A DNA stretch of 64,000 bases from NCBI RefSeq assembly GCF_021869765.1, contig NZ_CP084580.1:1798001-1862000 (forward strand). The letters are read 5' to 3'. The notes below the pieces were generated by a model, which saw only the letters and a program-made list of their open reading frames with translations, was not told the DNA's origin and made no database searches. The DNA comes from Chryseobacterium sp. MEBOG06. GTDB taxonomy: Bacteria; Bacteroidota; Bacteroidia; Flavobacteriales; Weeksellaceae. This document shows positions 36,246 through 44,933 of the stretch, piece by piece (the first letter of the stretch is position 1; each line of letters starts with the position of its first letter). Both the position numbers and the translations under genes were made by a program.

Positions 36246-37265
36246 ATGAATAATAACGCAGTAATAAGTAATAACGCACATCAGGATAATTTTTTTGGGG
36301 AATTGCAGCGTACGCGCTTTCAATATTTTGATACATTTCCCAGTACAGATAAGGCTCTCCCAGGTTGGATAATTGATTATAAAAACGAGTTACATCAGTG
36401 GAATGGAACGAAATGGATTAATCTGGCACAGAACTATATACATCCAGATTATCCGCTAACCAATAATCCATTTCAGACCGATCAGACAAGCGGTCTTCTA
36501 TTATTAAGTCAGATCCTGACCAATAGTTCAGGACATGTTATTAAAATAGCAGGCCGAAATCTTACCAATGCTGATATTGTCTCTATTTTCCTGAATGACG
36601 CCGCTCAGTCCGGTACCTTTACATGGTCATCCAATAAGATTAAAGATTATATTGAGAACTTAGTAGGACAAAGCCTTACAGGAGCATTGATTTATCAGCC
36701 GGGAGGTTATGTTCCTTCTACTGCTCAAGGCTCAATGGCTGCTCCGATACCGGTTACATCTGCTACCATTAAAACAGGTATGGTATGGGTAATCACCGCC
36801 AATGGATGGGTGGGTAATGAACCTGTTTCTATTGGAGATCACCTTATCGCTAACACTGATAATGGTTCAAATACTCCTAAAAATTATCAGATTATAGAAA
36901 AAGGGATTCCTGACATAGTAGATGCTACAGATACCGTGAAGGGACTTATTCAAATAGCTACAGATGTGGAAGCTATTGCGGGAACTAATTCCATTAAAGC
37001 AATGACTCCAAGATCTACAAAAGCTGTTTTGGATGCAAAAGTTAAATCCCATACTTGGGATATTGGAGATGGAACTTCCGTTAGTTTTTCAATTAATCAT
37101 GGTTGGAAAACCTCGAATGTTGATTATATCTGTTATCGTAATGCTGATAATAGAAAAATAAATGTAAGCTGTGTACCTACATCTATAAACGATGTGCAAA
37201 TAGAGGTGTTAGCACCTCTTACTCCGAATGAATATAGAATTACTTTAACCGCAAGACTTGATTAA
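36246..37265 (+). CDS. Tail-fibre-like protein
   Basis: The 339-residue protein contains DTVKGLIQIATDVEAIAGTN and MTPRSTKAVLDAKV near residues 228-262, a wording typical of phage tail fibres and tail collar regions. Before it is PGWIIDYKNELHQWNG, a phrase found in surface/fibre proteins. The C-terminal part (DGTSVSFSINHGWKT) is beta-rich. There is no signal peptide. The stop TAA overlaps the ATG of the next gene by one base. Confidence 0.65.
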   Translation: MNNNAVISNNAHQDNFFGELQRTRFQYFDTFPSTDKALPGWIIDYKNELHQWNGTKWINLAQNYIHPDYPLTNNPFQTDQTSGLLLLSQILTNSSGHVIKIAGRNLTNADIVSIFLNDAAQSGTFTWSSNKIKDYIENLVGQSLTGALIYQPGGYVPSTAQGSMAAPIPVTSATIKTGMVWVITANGWVGNEPVSIGDHLIANTDNGSNTPKNYQIIEKGIPDIVDATDTVKGLIQIATDVEAIAGTNSIKAMTPRSTKAVLDAKVKSHTWDIGDGTSVSFSINHGWKTSNVDYICYRNADNRKINVSCVPTSINDVQIEVLAPLTPNEYRITLTARLD

Positions 37266-40200
37266 TGATTGCTCCTGAATATTTTAATAATCACGTCGCC
37301 GTAGAAGGCGAAATTGTTGTAAAAAGTGTTCCAAACGATGCAGGTTTTGTATTGGTTTGGAATCCCGCAACAAAAAAAATATCCCAAAGAACAAATTCAG
37401 AGATCATTGCTGATCTAAATTTGGTAACAGGTTCCAATGAAAATTTTTTCAGTAATAATAAGATTTCTTCTCGTGCTATCGGAAATGTAGCAACCACATT
37501 AGATGCTGAACTACCAAACGGAGGTTTTATTTCATCTTATAATACAGGTGGTTGGGGAGGTGCTGACAGACCTGTTGGTGCTTCTTACGGAGGGTATATT
37601 AAATTTAAAGGTTATTTTGCAGATATAAATAACTTAGACTTATATTATAATAACGGACATGATGGGACTGAACCTAGACTTTGGTTCAGAACTAAAGAAG
37701 GCGTCAATGGGGTAAGAGAATGGTCAGAATTGTTACATACAAGAAACCTTGGTTCTGCAAATCTAATCACTAATGACCAAGAGCCAGTAAATTTATTTGC
37801 CAAAGAAAATAAATTTGGTTGGATCAACGGAGCACTAAGTGGAGCAGGAGGTATCAATACATGGGTAGGTAACTATCTATCGATAGGAGGTAATAATTTG
37901 GAACATAAATCTCAATTACTTGTTTCTAAAGAACGGTTGTTATTTAGAGGTAATCATGGAAACGAAGATACTTCTTTTAATGAGGTCTATCATACGGGTA
38001 ATTTTAATCCTAACAACTACTCACAAATAAATCATAGCCATCAGTCTTTATCCAGTCCTGAGTCAGGTGTTGTAGATGCTAATTCATTATTTGAAGATTA
38101 TAAATTAAAATTGAACCATAAAATACATGATGGTTCAGCTAATATGTTTCCTATTGTTGATAATGCAAATTCTATTGTAAGTATTGCATCACATCCGGGA
38201 GGTTATGGAGTTCAGCTAGGATTTAATGATAATGAGGGTGCCTTTTTCCGAAGTGTTGCCGCAGGAAATTTCGGAAATTGGAAACAATTTGCATACAGAG
38301 ATTGGGTTAGTGCTCAGATAAATAATCAAGCCCTTAACTTTGTCCCTTATACAGGAGCAACACAGGATGTTAATCTTGGGGCAAAAGATTTAGAGTTTGA
38401 TGGAGGGGGAGCGATAAGTAAACTCCAAAATAGAGTAAGAATATTTAATAAAGTTTATCAAGGCTATTATGATACGGGAGGACACACGGGTATTTTAGCC
38501 ATTAAAATGCCACAAGCTTCACCAAACCAGGTGATGTTTAGTATTGATATTAATATTTATGGATATGAAAGTCAATACTTAGGAAAAGTTAATGTAGCTT
38601 TTTACAAATATGTATCAGGGGCTATAATTTCTAATGGTTCCAAAGCAATCTGGGAAGTAACAGATAATTTTCCTACCACTACAGCAAGGGTTGGAATTGG
38701 AACTGATGGATATCTTAGTATTCTTTTAGGAGAATCAGATACATTCTGGAATGGGTATTTTTCATTTGAGGTAGCTAAAGTGGAGGCTAAATATGAGAAC
38801 TATAATTTAGATTGGAATGTAGGCTGGTCTCATGCTATCGAATCAAATTTTGATTTGTATGCTAATAATATCATTGTTTTGCCTTCTGATGTGGTCGCTA
38901 CACGAAGTTGGTTAACTAATTTTGTGGATAATAACTATATACCAAGATCAGTACAATATAATAATAATTTCAATAGCCTTGGAGGTTATTCTTCTTCCGG
39001 AATTTACAGGGCAAACAATGATGCAGGAGGAGTTTACCATTTATATAGTCCTATGTTGCACATGGGAGCTCAGGATACTACGGCACAGCTACAGGTAAAA
39101 TATAATGATGGCGATGCAAGTGCAGGAGAATTAGTCTATAGAGGAGGCTATAACGGTAATTGGACTGTATGGAGAAAAGCTTGGGATAATGTCAATTTCA
39201 AACCGAGTGATTACCAGACAAGAAATACGGATGAAATTATATCAGCAGCAAAATCTTATTATAACAGAATCCCTTTTAAGCTAAAAAACAGTTCATATAA
39301 ATCCTGGTCAATTCAGAAACCTACCAATAATAATTTGAAATTTGTACCATCTGTTTCAAAGAATGCAGAAGATTGGGACTTGGGTAATAGTGTAGAATTT
39401 ACGGATGCTGGTCAGGTTTCATCAAAAGGTTTTAATAAAATTGGCTATAATGATAACTATATTTTAACCGCAGGTGGAGGGCATAGATTAGCTTCCGATT
39501 TTGTATCATCTTCCGCTTTAGGAGATTATCTTAGGAAAGATGGTGATACGATGACAGGCGCTCTTAATATTATCTCACCATTCATTGGTAGCTGGAGAGG
39601 TACTGCCATAGGTGGTAATTATATGTCCTGGCAAAAATATGACGGATCTAAAAATATTGCTTATATAGGAGCTGATGGAGGCGCTGCCTATGGTGGTGGA
39701 AGCGGTGATAGCTTTGCTGTTCGCGCAACAGGTGCCGGTGGTGATTTACTTTTAGCCTCTGATAGTGGCTCTGTAAAAATTCAGGGTGCTATTCCCTGGA
39801 CTGCTAATAATTTTAATCCTGACAGTAAAATTAATTCTGCAGAAAATGCTCAAATAGTAGGGTTTTCAAGTGGTTTATCAGCAGGTGCGCCTTATATATA
39901 TCATAGAACAGATGGCTACGTGTTCCTGGCTACTCAATCTTGGGTGTCATCTAATTTTGCTAACCAAGCTCTATCCATTCTGCCAGAGGGAGAAGATGGG
40001 CAATGGATAAATCTGACCAATTCAACAGGAGTTTTAGCGACCAACTACTTTATTACATCCAGAGATGGAACGAGAGATCCAAATACAGTTGTTAAACCCA
40101 ATAGTAATGGTCGTAGAGTTAGATTTGATTTTATTAATGCCGGACATGTAGGAGGCTCCGGAAATTATGCAGGTTTAATGACTTATTCTCCTTGGGACGG

Positions 40201-41101
40201 GACCTCTGGGTCAACTGGAGACTCTTCATACCAATTAGCTTTTGCTAATAAAACCGGTATCAATGGAGATGGAGCACCTATGCTTAAAATAAGAAAAGGG
40301 ATTGATGATAAGTGGTCTAGTACGTGGTACAAATTGTGGAGTGATGCTGATTTTTCACAAAGTCAGGTTAATGCTTGGAATTCTATGTCTAGTAACGGTA
40401 TCATAGTCAACCAGAAATTTACTAATTACAGCAGTAACAGATTGATTGTTGTTGATGATTTGCATGGTGGAGAATCTGGTATATATGATGAAAATGAAGA
40501 AACTTATTTAACTGTATTACAAGATGAATATTATAAATATTCAAGTGGTTATTTTGATTGGAATGGTATCAATTTTAATAAAAAAAGTAAAAGAATTGGT
40601 ATAGGTACAAAGGCTAATAATACACATAAAGTAAATATTTCAGGTTCGCTAAATGTTTCAGAATCAGTTGATGTTTCCGGTTCAGTAAATGTATTGGGCT
40701 CAGTGAAGGCTTTTAAAAACTTTAAATCAGAGTATGAAGACCCTAACAGTTTATTTATTGCAGACGGTAGTTTATCCTATCTTAATGATGAGATTGTCAA
40801 TGAGGATTCCAGAATGAGATTATCTCATACGAGGATCGAACAACAGTCAGGAGTTTATTATTATGGTTCTGATAGTAGAATGCTGGCCATCAGATGTACA
40901 GATCCATCGAGTTTTTTCTCATTAAAAGAATGCTTTCCAGGTCAAAGAATATTGGTATTGAATGCTCACCCAAAGGGAGCACAGGAATTTAGAATAGAAA
41001 GTGCAGGTCAGGCATTTAAAATACCACCCTTTACTTCTATCCAATTATTTGTTTGGGATGAAAAAAGCGTTTATAAATATGCAGAAAATCAGATGTATTA
41101 A
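37265..41101 (+). CDS. Very large tail-fibre/receptor-binding-like protein
   Basis: The 1278-residue protein starts at the ATG overlapping the previous stop. It contains a chain of fibre-type units: GFISSYNTGGWGG, WSELLHTRNLGSANLIT, VYHTGNFNPNNYSQINHSHQ, FVPYTGATQDVNLGAKDLEF, YLRKDGDTMTGALNI and SWVSSNFANQALS. The phrases LRKDGDTMTGAL and HTRNLG are common in phage tail fibres. The C-terminus (about 1160-1278) is a distinct domain. No endosialidase-type chaperone motif is seen. No capsid, portal, terminase or integrase gene lies nearby, so it is an isolated fibre operon or part of a contractile-injection-like system whose remainder is elsewhere. Confidence 0.65.
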   Translation: MIAPEYFNNHVAVEGEIVVKSVPNDAGFVLVWNPATKKISQRTNSEIIADLNLVTGSNENFFSNNKISSRAIGNVATTLDAELPNGGFISSYNTGGWGGADRPVGASYGGYIKFKGYFADINNLDLYYNNGHDGTEPRLWFRTKEGVNGVREWSELLHTRNLGSANLITNDQEPVNLFAKENKFGWINGALSGAGGINTWVGNYLSIGGNNLEHKSQLLVSKERLLFRGNHGNEDTSFNEVYHTGNFNPNNYSQINHSHQSLSSPESGVVDANSLFEDYKLKLNHKIHDGSANMFPIVDNANSIVSIASHPGGYGVQLGFNDNEGAFFRSVAAGNFGNWKQFAYRDWVSAQINNQALNFVPYTGATQDVNLGAKDLEFDGGGAISKLQNRVRIFNKVYQGYYDTGGHTGILAIKMPQASPNQVMFSIDINIYGYESQYLGKVNVAFYKYVSGAIISNGSKAIWEVTDNFPTTTARVGIGTDGYLSILLGESDTFWNGYFSFEVAKVEAKYENYNLDWNVGWSHAIESNFDLYANNIIVLPSDVVATRSWLTNFVDNNYIPRSVQYNNNFNSLGGYSSSGIYRANNDAGGVYHLYSPMLHMGAQDTTAQLQVKYNDGDASAGELVYRGGYNGNWTVWRKAWDNVNFKPSDYQTRNTDEIISAAKSYYNRIPFKLKNSSYKSWSIQKPTNNNLKFVPSVSKNAEDWDLGNSVEFTDAGQVSSKGFNKIGYNDNYILTAGGGHRLASDFVSSSALGDYLRKDGDTMTGALNIISPFIGSWRGTAIGGNYMSWQKYDGSKNIAYIGADGGAAYGGGSGDSFAVRATGAGGDLLLASDSGSVKIQGAIPWTANNFNPDSKINSAENAQIVGFSSGLSAGAPYIYHRTDGYVFLATQSWVSSNFANQALSILPEGEDGQWINLTNSTGVLATNYFITSRDGTRDPNTVVKPNSNGRRVRFDFINAGHVGGSGNYAGLMTYSPWDGTSGSTGDSSYQLAFANKTGINGDGAPMLKIRKGIDDKWSSTWYKLWSDADFSQSQVNAWNSMSSNGIIVNQKFTNYSSNRLIVVDDLHGGESGIYDENEETYLTVLQDEYYKYSSGYFDWNGINFNKKSKRIGIGTKANNTHKVNISGSLNVSESVDVSGSVNVLGSVKAFKNFKSEYEDPNSLFIADGSLSYLNDEIVNEDSRMRLSHTRIEQQSGVYYYGSDSRMLAIRCTDPSSFFSLKECFPGQRILVLNAHPKGAQEFRIESAGQAFKIPPFTSIQLFVWDEKSVYKYAENQMY

Positions 41102-41195
41102 AACTGGAAATTTACAAATGAAAGAGTATATATTCAAAACGGGAGAGTGTAGAATGGGTGAACTTAAGATATAGATAGTTCGACTCTTTTACCGT

Positions 41196-41237
41196 CCGCA
41201 ACATTAGAAAGCATCATTGTAATTAATGATGCTTTTT
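41196..41237 (+). terminator. tRNA-end-like scar with terminator, copy 1
   Basis: CCGCAA (41196-41201) is followed by GAAAGCATCATTG and ATTAATGATGCTTTTT. The hairpin AAAGCATCATT/AATGATGCTTT has a 6-base loop and a T run. The whole 42-base unit matches 48900-48941 at 37 positions. Just upstream, AGTTCGACTC (41178-41187) resembles a T-loop, but no complete tRNA can be folded. It closes the tail-fibre segment. Confidence 0.6.
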
Positions 41238-41490
41238 GGTATTACGTTTTCTGAGAAGTACTATTGAGGGGGATAGGATCTTTATTTTAAAACATTTTCC
41301 TTTTCCTCCAAAAAGTTGAATATAAACTGTTCTCCTGAGTTGATAATTTTTTTATTTTTATTTTTTTGAACTAGAAAAGATATACTGCTGTTTATCAGGG
41401 TTATTCATTATTGCAGGATATCATTCTTACTTTAAGCCTGTCGGGTTTTTATATTTTTTTCCATATTACAGCTATTAATTGGTCCGAAAA
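41238..41490. other. Intergenic region between the scar and the second tRNA-Ser
   Basis: About 250 AT-rich bases. No gene is seen. Confidence 0.4.
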
Positions 41491-41522
41491 TTTTGCAGAT
41501 TACAAAGAAGGTTTTATATTTG
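41491..41522 (+). promoter_or_regulatory. Promoter of second tRNA-Ser
   Basis: TTTTG (41491-41495) and TATATTTG (41515-41522) with 19 bases between them, the same spacing and -7 box as before copy 1. The transcribed leader differs from that of copy 1 at only a few positions. Confidence 0.7.
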
Positions 41523-41556
41523 CACCACTGAAAACGACGGTATAGTCGGAGTTTAA

Positions 41557-41641
41557 GGAGAGATGGCAGAGTGGTCGATTGCGATAGTCTTGAAAACTAT
41601 TGACTGTAACAGGTCCGGGGGTTCGAATCCCTCTCTCTCCG
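41557..41641 (+). tRNA. tRNA-Ser (TGA), copy 2
   Basis: Identical over 85 bases to 32539-32623, with the same anticodon, long variable arm and discriminator G, no encoded CCA. The two copies bracket the membrane-protein gene and tail-fibre operon. Confidence 0.95.
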
Positions 41642-41661
41642 CAAGTTGGGAGACCAAAAAA

Positions 41662-41703
41662 CATCAAAAGCCTTTAAATACTACTATTTAAAGGCTTTTG
41701 ATG
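41662..41703. terminator. Bidirectional terminator after tRNA-Ser copy 2
   Basis: CATCAAAAGCCTTTAAATA (41662-41680) and its exact complement (41685-41703) form a 19-bp stem around four bases. It separates the tRNA from the convergent AraC-type gene. Confidence 0.75.
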
Positions 41704-41761
41704 TTTAGAAGATATTAAAAAATATCATTTCGATACAAATAAAAAGGGATCACAACCATTT

Positions 41762-42718
41762 TTAAGATTGCATTAACCAATATTTTTTCGGTTTTATTCC
41801 AATATGCTCCTCAAATACTCGTGAAAAATGACTGAGATTAGAAAATCCTAGTCTATAACCAACTTCAGAAACAGATAATTTTTCTTCCCTTAATAGGTAA
41901 GCGGCCTCATTTATTCTGATTGTTTGATAATAACTATAAATACTATTTCCAAAAATTTGTTTAAATAACCTTTTCAGTTTTGATTCACTGATACATGCGA
42001 AAGCAGCTAGTTCAGAAAGATTGGGAGGAATATCAAGTCTTGAAAGAATTTTGTCTTTCACTTTATAAATCATTTGTACATCTGCAATATTTAATGAACT
42101 TATAGAGGTGTCTTTACGTTTAAGTAATTCTAATAGTAAAAGAAAAATGAGCTCTTCAGTTTTTACTTTTAGATAAAATTTCTGTAATTCTTCAATGATT
42201 TCTTTTTCAACAATTTCTGCGGCGACTTCTTGTATCTGTGGTGAAATAATTTGTTCAAACAAAAAAGGCTTATTATTTGACATAATTGTTTGTAGAAGCC
42301 AGTGATCTTCTTTCAAACCCAATAACTCTTTCAAATATGCTGCATTTATCCCAATAATTATTGAGTTCATTTTTGTTTGTGCCGGAATAAAAAATGAGGC
42401 ATCTAAACCAGCTGAAGCCATTTGCACATAAGGCAGTTCTGCTCTGCTTGCCTGTTTTTCTCTGAAAACATTATGAAAAGCGATCATTATGGTTTCTGAT
42501 TTTTGTTTATTGGCTATTATTTTAAATTTCAGATTCTTGTGAACTTCGTATTGCCTTATCATCATACCCATATTAGAGTTAATGATATATCCTTTAATTT
42601 GCCCTTTGCCCAAATGTTCAGGAATTCTAACTAAATCACCTTCTACTTTACTTCCAATTGATTTGGCAATAGAAGATAAAAATAAGATACCTTCAGTTGC
42701 TTTTATTTCTAATTCCAT
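41762..42718 (-). CDS. AraC-family transcriptional regulator
   Basis: The 318-residue protein has a C-terminal AraC double helix-turn-helix: LSELAAFACISESKLKRLFK and LREEKLSVSEVGYRLGFS then NLSHFSRVFEEHIGIKPKKY. The N-terminal 215 residues are a soluble effector domain without a recognised fold. It is transcribed divergently from the flavin monooxygenase gene with 88 bases between the starts, so it most probably controls that gene. Confidence 0.88.
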   Translation of the reverse strand: MELEIKATEGILFLSSIAKSIGSKVEGDLVRIPEHLGKGQIKGYIINSNMGMMIRQYEVHKNLKFKIIANKQKSETIMIAFHNVFREKQASRAELPYVQMASAGLDASFFIPAQTKMNSIIIGINAAYLKELLGLKEDHWLLQTIMSNNKPFLFEQIISPQIQEVAAEIVEKEIIEELQKFYLKVKTEELIFLLLLELLKRKDTSISSLNIADVQMIYKVKDKILSRLDIPPNLSELAAFACISESKLKRLFKQIFGNSIYSYYQTIRINEAAYLLREEKLSVSEVGYRLGFSNLSHFSRVFEEHIGIKPKKYWLMQS

Positions 42719-42806
42719 TTTGACCGTTTGAGACTATTAATAGACCAAATGTAGTTATTTTAACCACATTAGTTATTATAATTTTGTACTTATAAATATT
42801 TCAGGC

Positions 42807-44426
42807 ATGAAAAATTCATTATTGAACAACAAAAGAATAGCTATAATTGGCGGAGGACCTGTGGGATTAACTATTGCTAGACTTCTCCAAATAAAAGGAG
42901 CTGATGTTAAAGTTTATGAGCGTGATATTAATTCATTAGCAAGAGTTTCGGGAGGGACTCTTGATATCCATAAAAATACGGGGCAAAAAACATTTTTAGC
43001 AGCTGGATTATTACAGAAATTATTTGAGAATTCAAAACCCACAGGAATGTGCTCTATTGATCTGAATGGAAAATTGCTTATAACAATAAGCCCTGATAAA
43101 TCTAAACCAGAAATCGACAGGCCCATACTTCGTAAAATTTTATTAGAAAGTTTACTGGACAATACTGTGATTTGGAATGCTAATCTAAAAAGTATCTCAA
43201 AAATAGAGAGTGCTTACGAATTAAAATTTGAGAATGGTCTATCAGAGACTGCAGATATAGTGATAGCAACAGATGGAAGCCGTTCCAAAGCAAGAAAATT
43301 TGTTACAGATGAGTTATCTGAAGAAACAGGGACTTATGTTATACAAGGAGAAATAAAGAATTTGGAAAAAGATTGTCCAAAACTATATGAAATCATCAGG
43401 AAAAATAACTTGGCATGTGTTCAGGACAAGAAAACGATATTCTTACAAAACCGCAGTGACGGGAGTACTTGTTTTTACATTTCATTTAGAAAGACTGAAC
43501 AATGGCTTCTTGATATAAAATTAAACTATACAAATGTTGGCTCAGTCAATCAATTTCTTTTTAAAATTTTTAAAGATTGGAATCCTTTGTATCATGAACT
43601 TTTCAATGCATCCAATGAATATAAAGGTTTTCCTCTCCGTGTTTTCAATACAAACTATAAAAAGAAAAACCAAACCGAAAAGGTGACGTTGGCTGGAGAT
43701 GCGGCTCATGCAATGACACCATTTGGAGGGATGGGAGTAAATATGGGATTAAAGGATGCCTTATTGCTTACTAATAATCTAACTGATAATCAATTTCATT
43801 CTATTGAAGCCGCTATTAGTGATTATGAAAAAAAAATGAATGCATACACCAAGCCTATACAAACAGAAACAAGCATCGCTGATGACAGAATTCATAAAGA
43901 TTTCGAACACGCATTCTACCAAATGAAAAACAATATTGAAAATTCAATATTGAAAGTAGTGCAATATGTAGGATTGTTTTTTTTACTACTGACGGTAGGT
44001 GTTTTTTGGGGAAACTATTTTTCACTCAGCAGATCTTTTGACCAATTTTCGTTAACAGAAATAATAACTATTGCAAAAAATATTGTTCATAATCTTGCAG
44101 TCCCGATGCGTATTCTTTCCATTGCAACGATAATACTTATAAGTATTACGATTTATATGTATCCGGTAAAAAAACAAAAATGGTTTTATTTTAAAATATT
44201 CAGCCTGATGTTTTTTATTTTTGCTCTACTCCTCACTATCCTATTTGAGGTACCAATTAATAACCAAATTATGGTATGGACAAAAGACAACACTCCTCAT
44301 AATTGGCAAGCAATCATCAGCAGGTGGCAGTCTATTAATGTACTAAGAACATTTTTTGCCGTTTTAAGCTTTCTCTTATTTACCGCCTCTGTTATCAAAC
44401 CTTTTCAGAAAAACAGAAACATTTAA
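42807..44426 (+). CDS. TetX-like FAD monooxygenase fused to a four-helix membrane domain
   Basis: Residues 1-370 resemble TetX closely: RIAIIGGGPVGLTIARLLQ, VYERD, GGTLDIHKNTGQ, ETADIVIATDGSRSKARKFV and GDAAHAMTPFGGMGVN (Asp298). Gln180 keeps the place of TetX Gln192, but the residues aligned with Arg213 and His234 are Asn and Cys, so tetracycline is not an obvious substrate. Residues about 388-539 add four hydrophobic helices ending RWQSINVLRTFFAVLSF, the pattern of DUF1772 (anthrone-oxygenase-like) proteins. TetX itself has about 388 residues. I infer a membrane-anchored hydroxylase for an unknown hydrophobic compound, under the divergent AraC regulator. Confidence 0.8.
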   Translation: MKNSLLNNKRIAIIGGGPVGLTIARLLQIKGADVKVYERDINSLARVSGGTLDIHKNTGQKTFLAAGLLQKLFENSKPTGMCSIDLNGKLLITISPDKSKPEIDRPILRKILLESLLDNTVIWNANLKSISKIESAYELKFENGLSETADIVIATDGSRSKARKFVTDELSEETGTYVIQGEIKNLEKDCPKLYEIIRKNNLACVQDKKTIFLQNRSDGSTCFYISFRKTEQWLLDIKLNYTNVGSVNQFLFKIFKDWNPLYHELFNASNEYKGFPLRVFNTNYKKKNQTEKVTLAGDAAHAMTPFGGMGVNMGLKDALLLTNNLTDNQFHSIEAAISDYEKKMNAYTKPIQTETSIADDRIHKDFEHAFYQMKNNIENSILKVVQYVGLFFLLLTVGVFWGNYFSLSRSFDQFSLTEIITIAKNIVHNLAVPMRILSIATIILISITIYMYPVKKQKWFYFKIFSLMFFIFALLLTILFEVPINNQIMVWTKDNTPHNWQAIISRWQSINVLRTFFAVLSFLLFTASVIKPFQKNRNI

Positions 44427-44579
44427 CCGTTAAATATAAAGCAACCATTAGCAATATGTTGAAGATAGACACTTCAACTTTTTTCAAAACATGCTATTCA
44501 AAAGAAAATAAAACAATACTATGATGGGATGAATAGTAATCCAAAAATATTCTATTTACTCTTTTAAATAAAAATAATA

Positions 44580-44846
44580 ATGAAATTTTTAAGCTTTTTA
44601 ACTATTGCTTCTACAGTAATAATAACCTCTTGTACAAAAGATAATGATGACACATGCTATGAATGCAAGCAACAGACCTATGAGGTAAAAGAAAATGATA
44701 CAATGATAGGATCAAGTTCTTCTACCATTGTATTTTGTGATAAAAGCGAATCTGATATTAAAAAATTAGAAGCACAAAATACATATACAAAAACCGAAAA
44801 TGGAATAACAAAAACTTCTACCTACAAATGCAACTTAAAAAAATAA
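44580..44846 (+). CDS. Small hypothetical lipoprotein
   Basis: The 88-residue protein has a lipoprotein signal with lipobox ITSC (Cys at about residue 18). The mature part is short and Thr/Ser-rich with four further Cys (CYEC, FCDK, YKC), possibly two disulfides. The family is not recognised. It lies between the monooxygenase and the TonB receptor genes. Confidence 0.6.
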   Translation: MKFLSFLTIASTVIITSCTKDNDDTCYECKQQTYEVKENDTMIGSSSSTIVFCDKSESDIKKLEAQNTYTKTENGITKTSTYKCNLKK

Positions 44847-44933
44847 AATGCAATAAAATCACGGATTGAAGTTTATTGTACATAAACCAAAATCACTATA
44901 AAGAAAACTCTACTACATTAAACAATAAACTGA

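Noticed and set aside
41141..41198. A tRNA-like stretch before the first scar
   Set aside because: It has T-loop-like and D-arm-like words but no acceptor pairing or anticodon arm; not a functional tRNA.
42807..44426. Calling the monooxygenase a tetracycline-resistance tet(X) gene
   Set aside because: Key substrate residues are replaced and an extra membrane domain is fused; resistance is not supported by the sequence.
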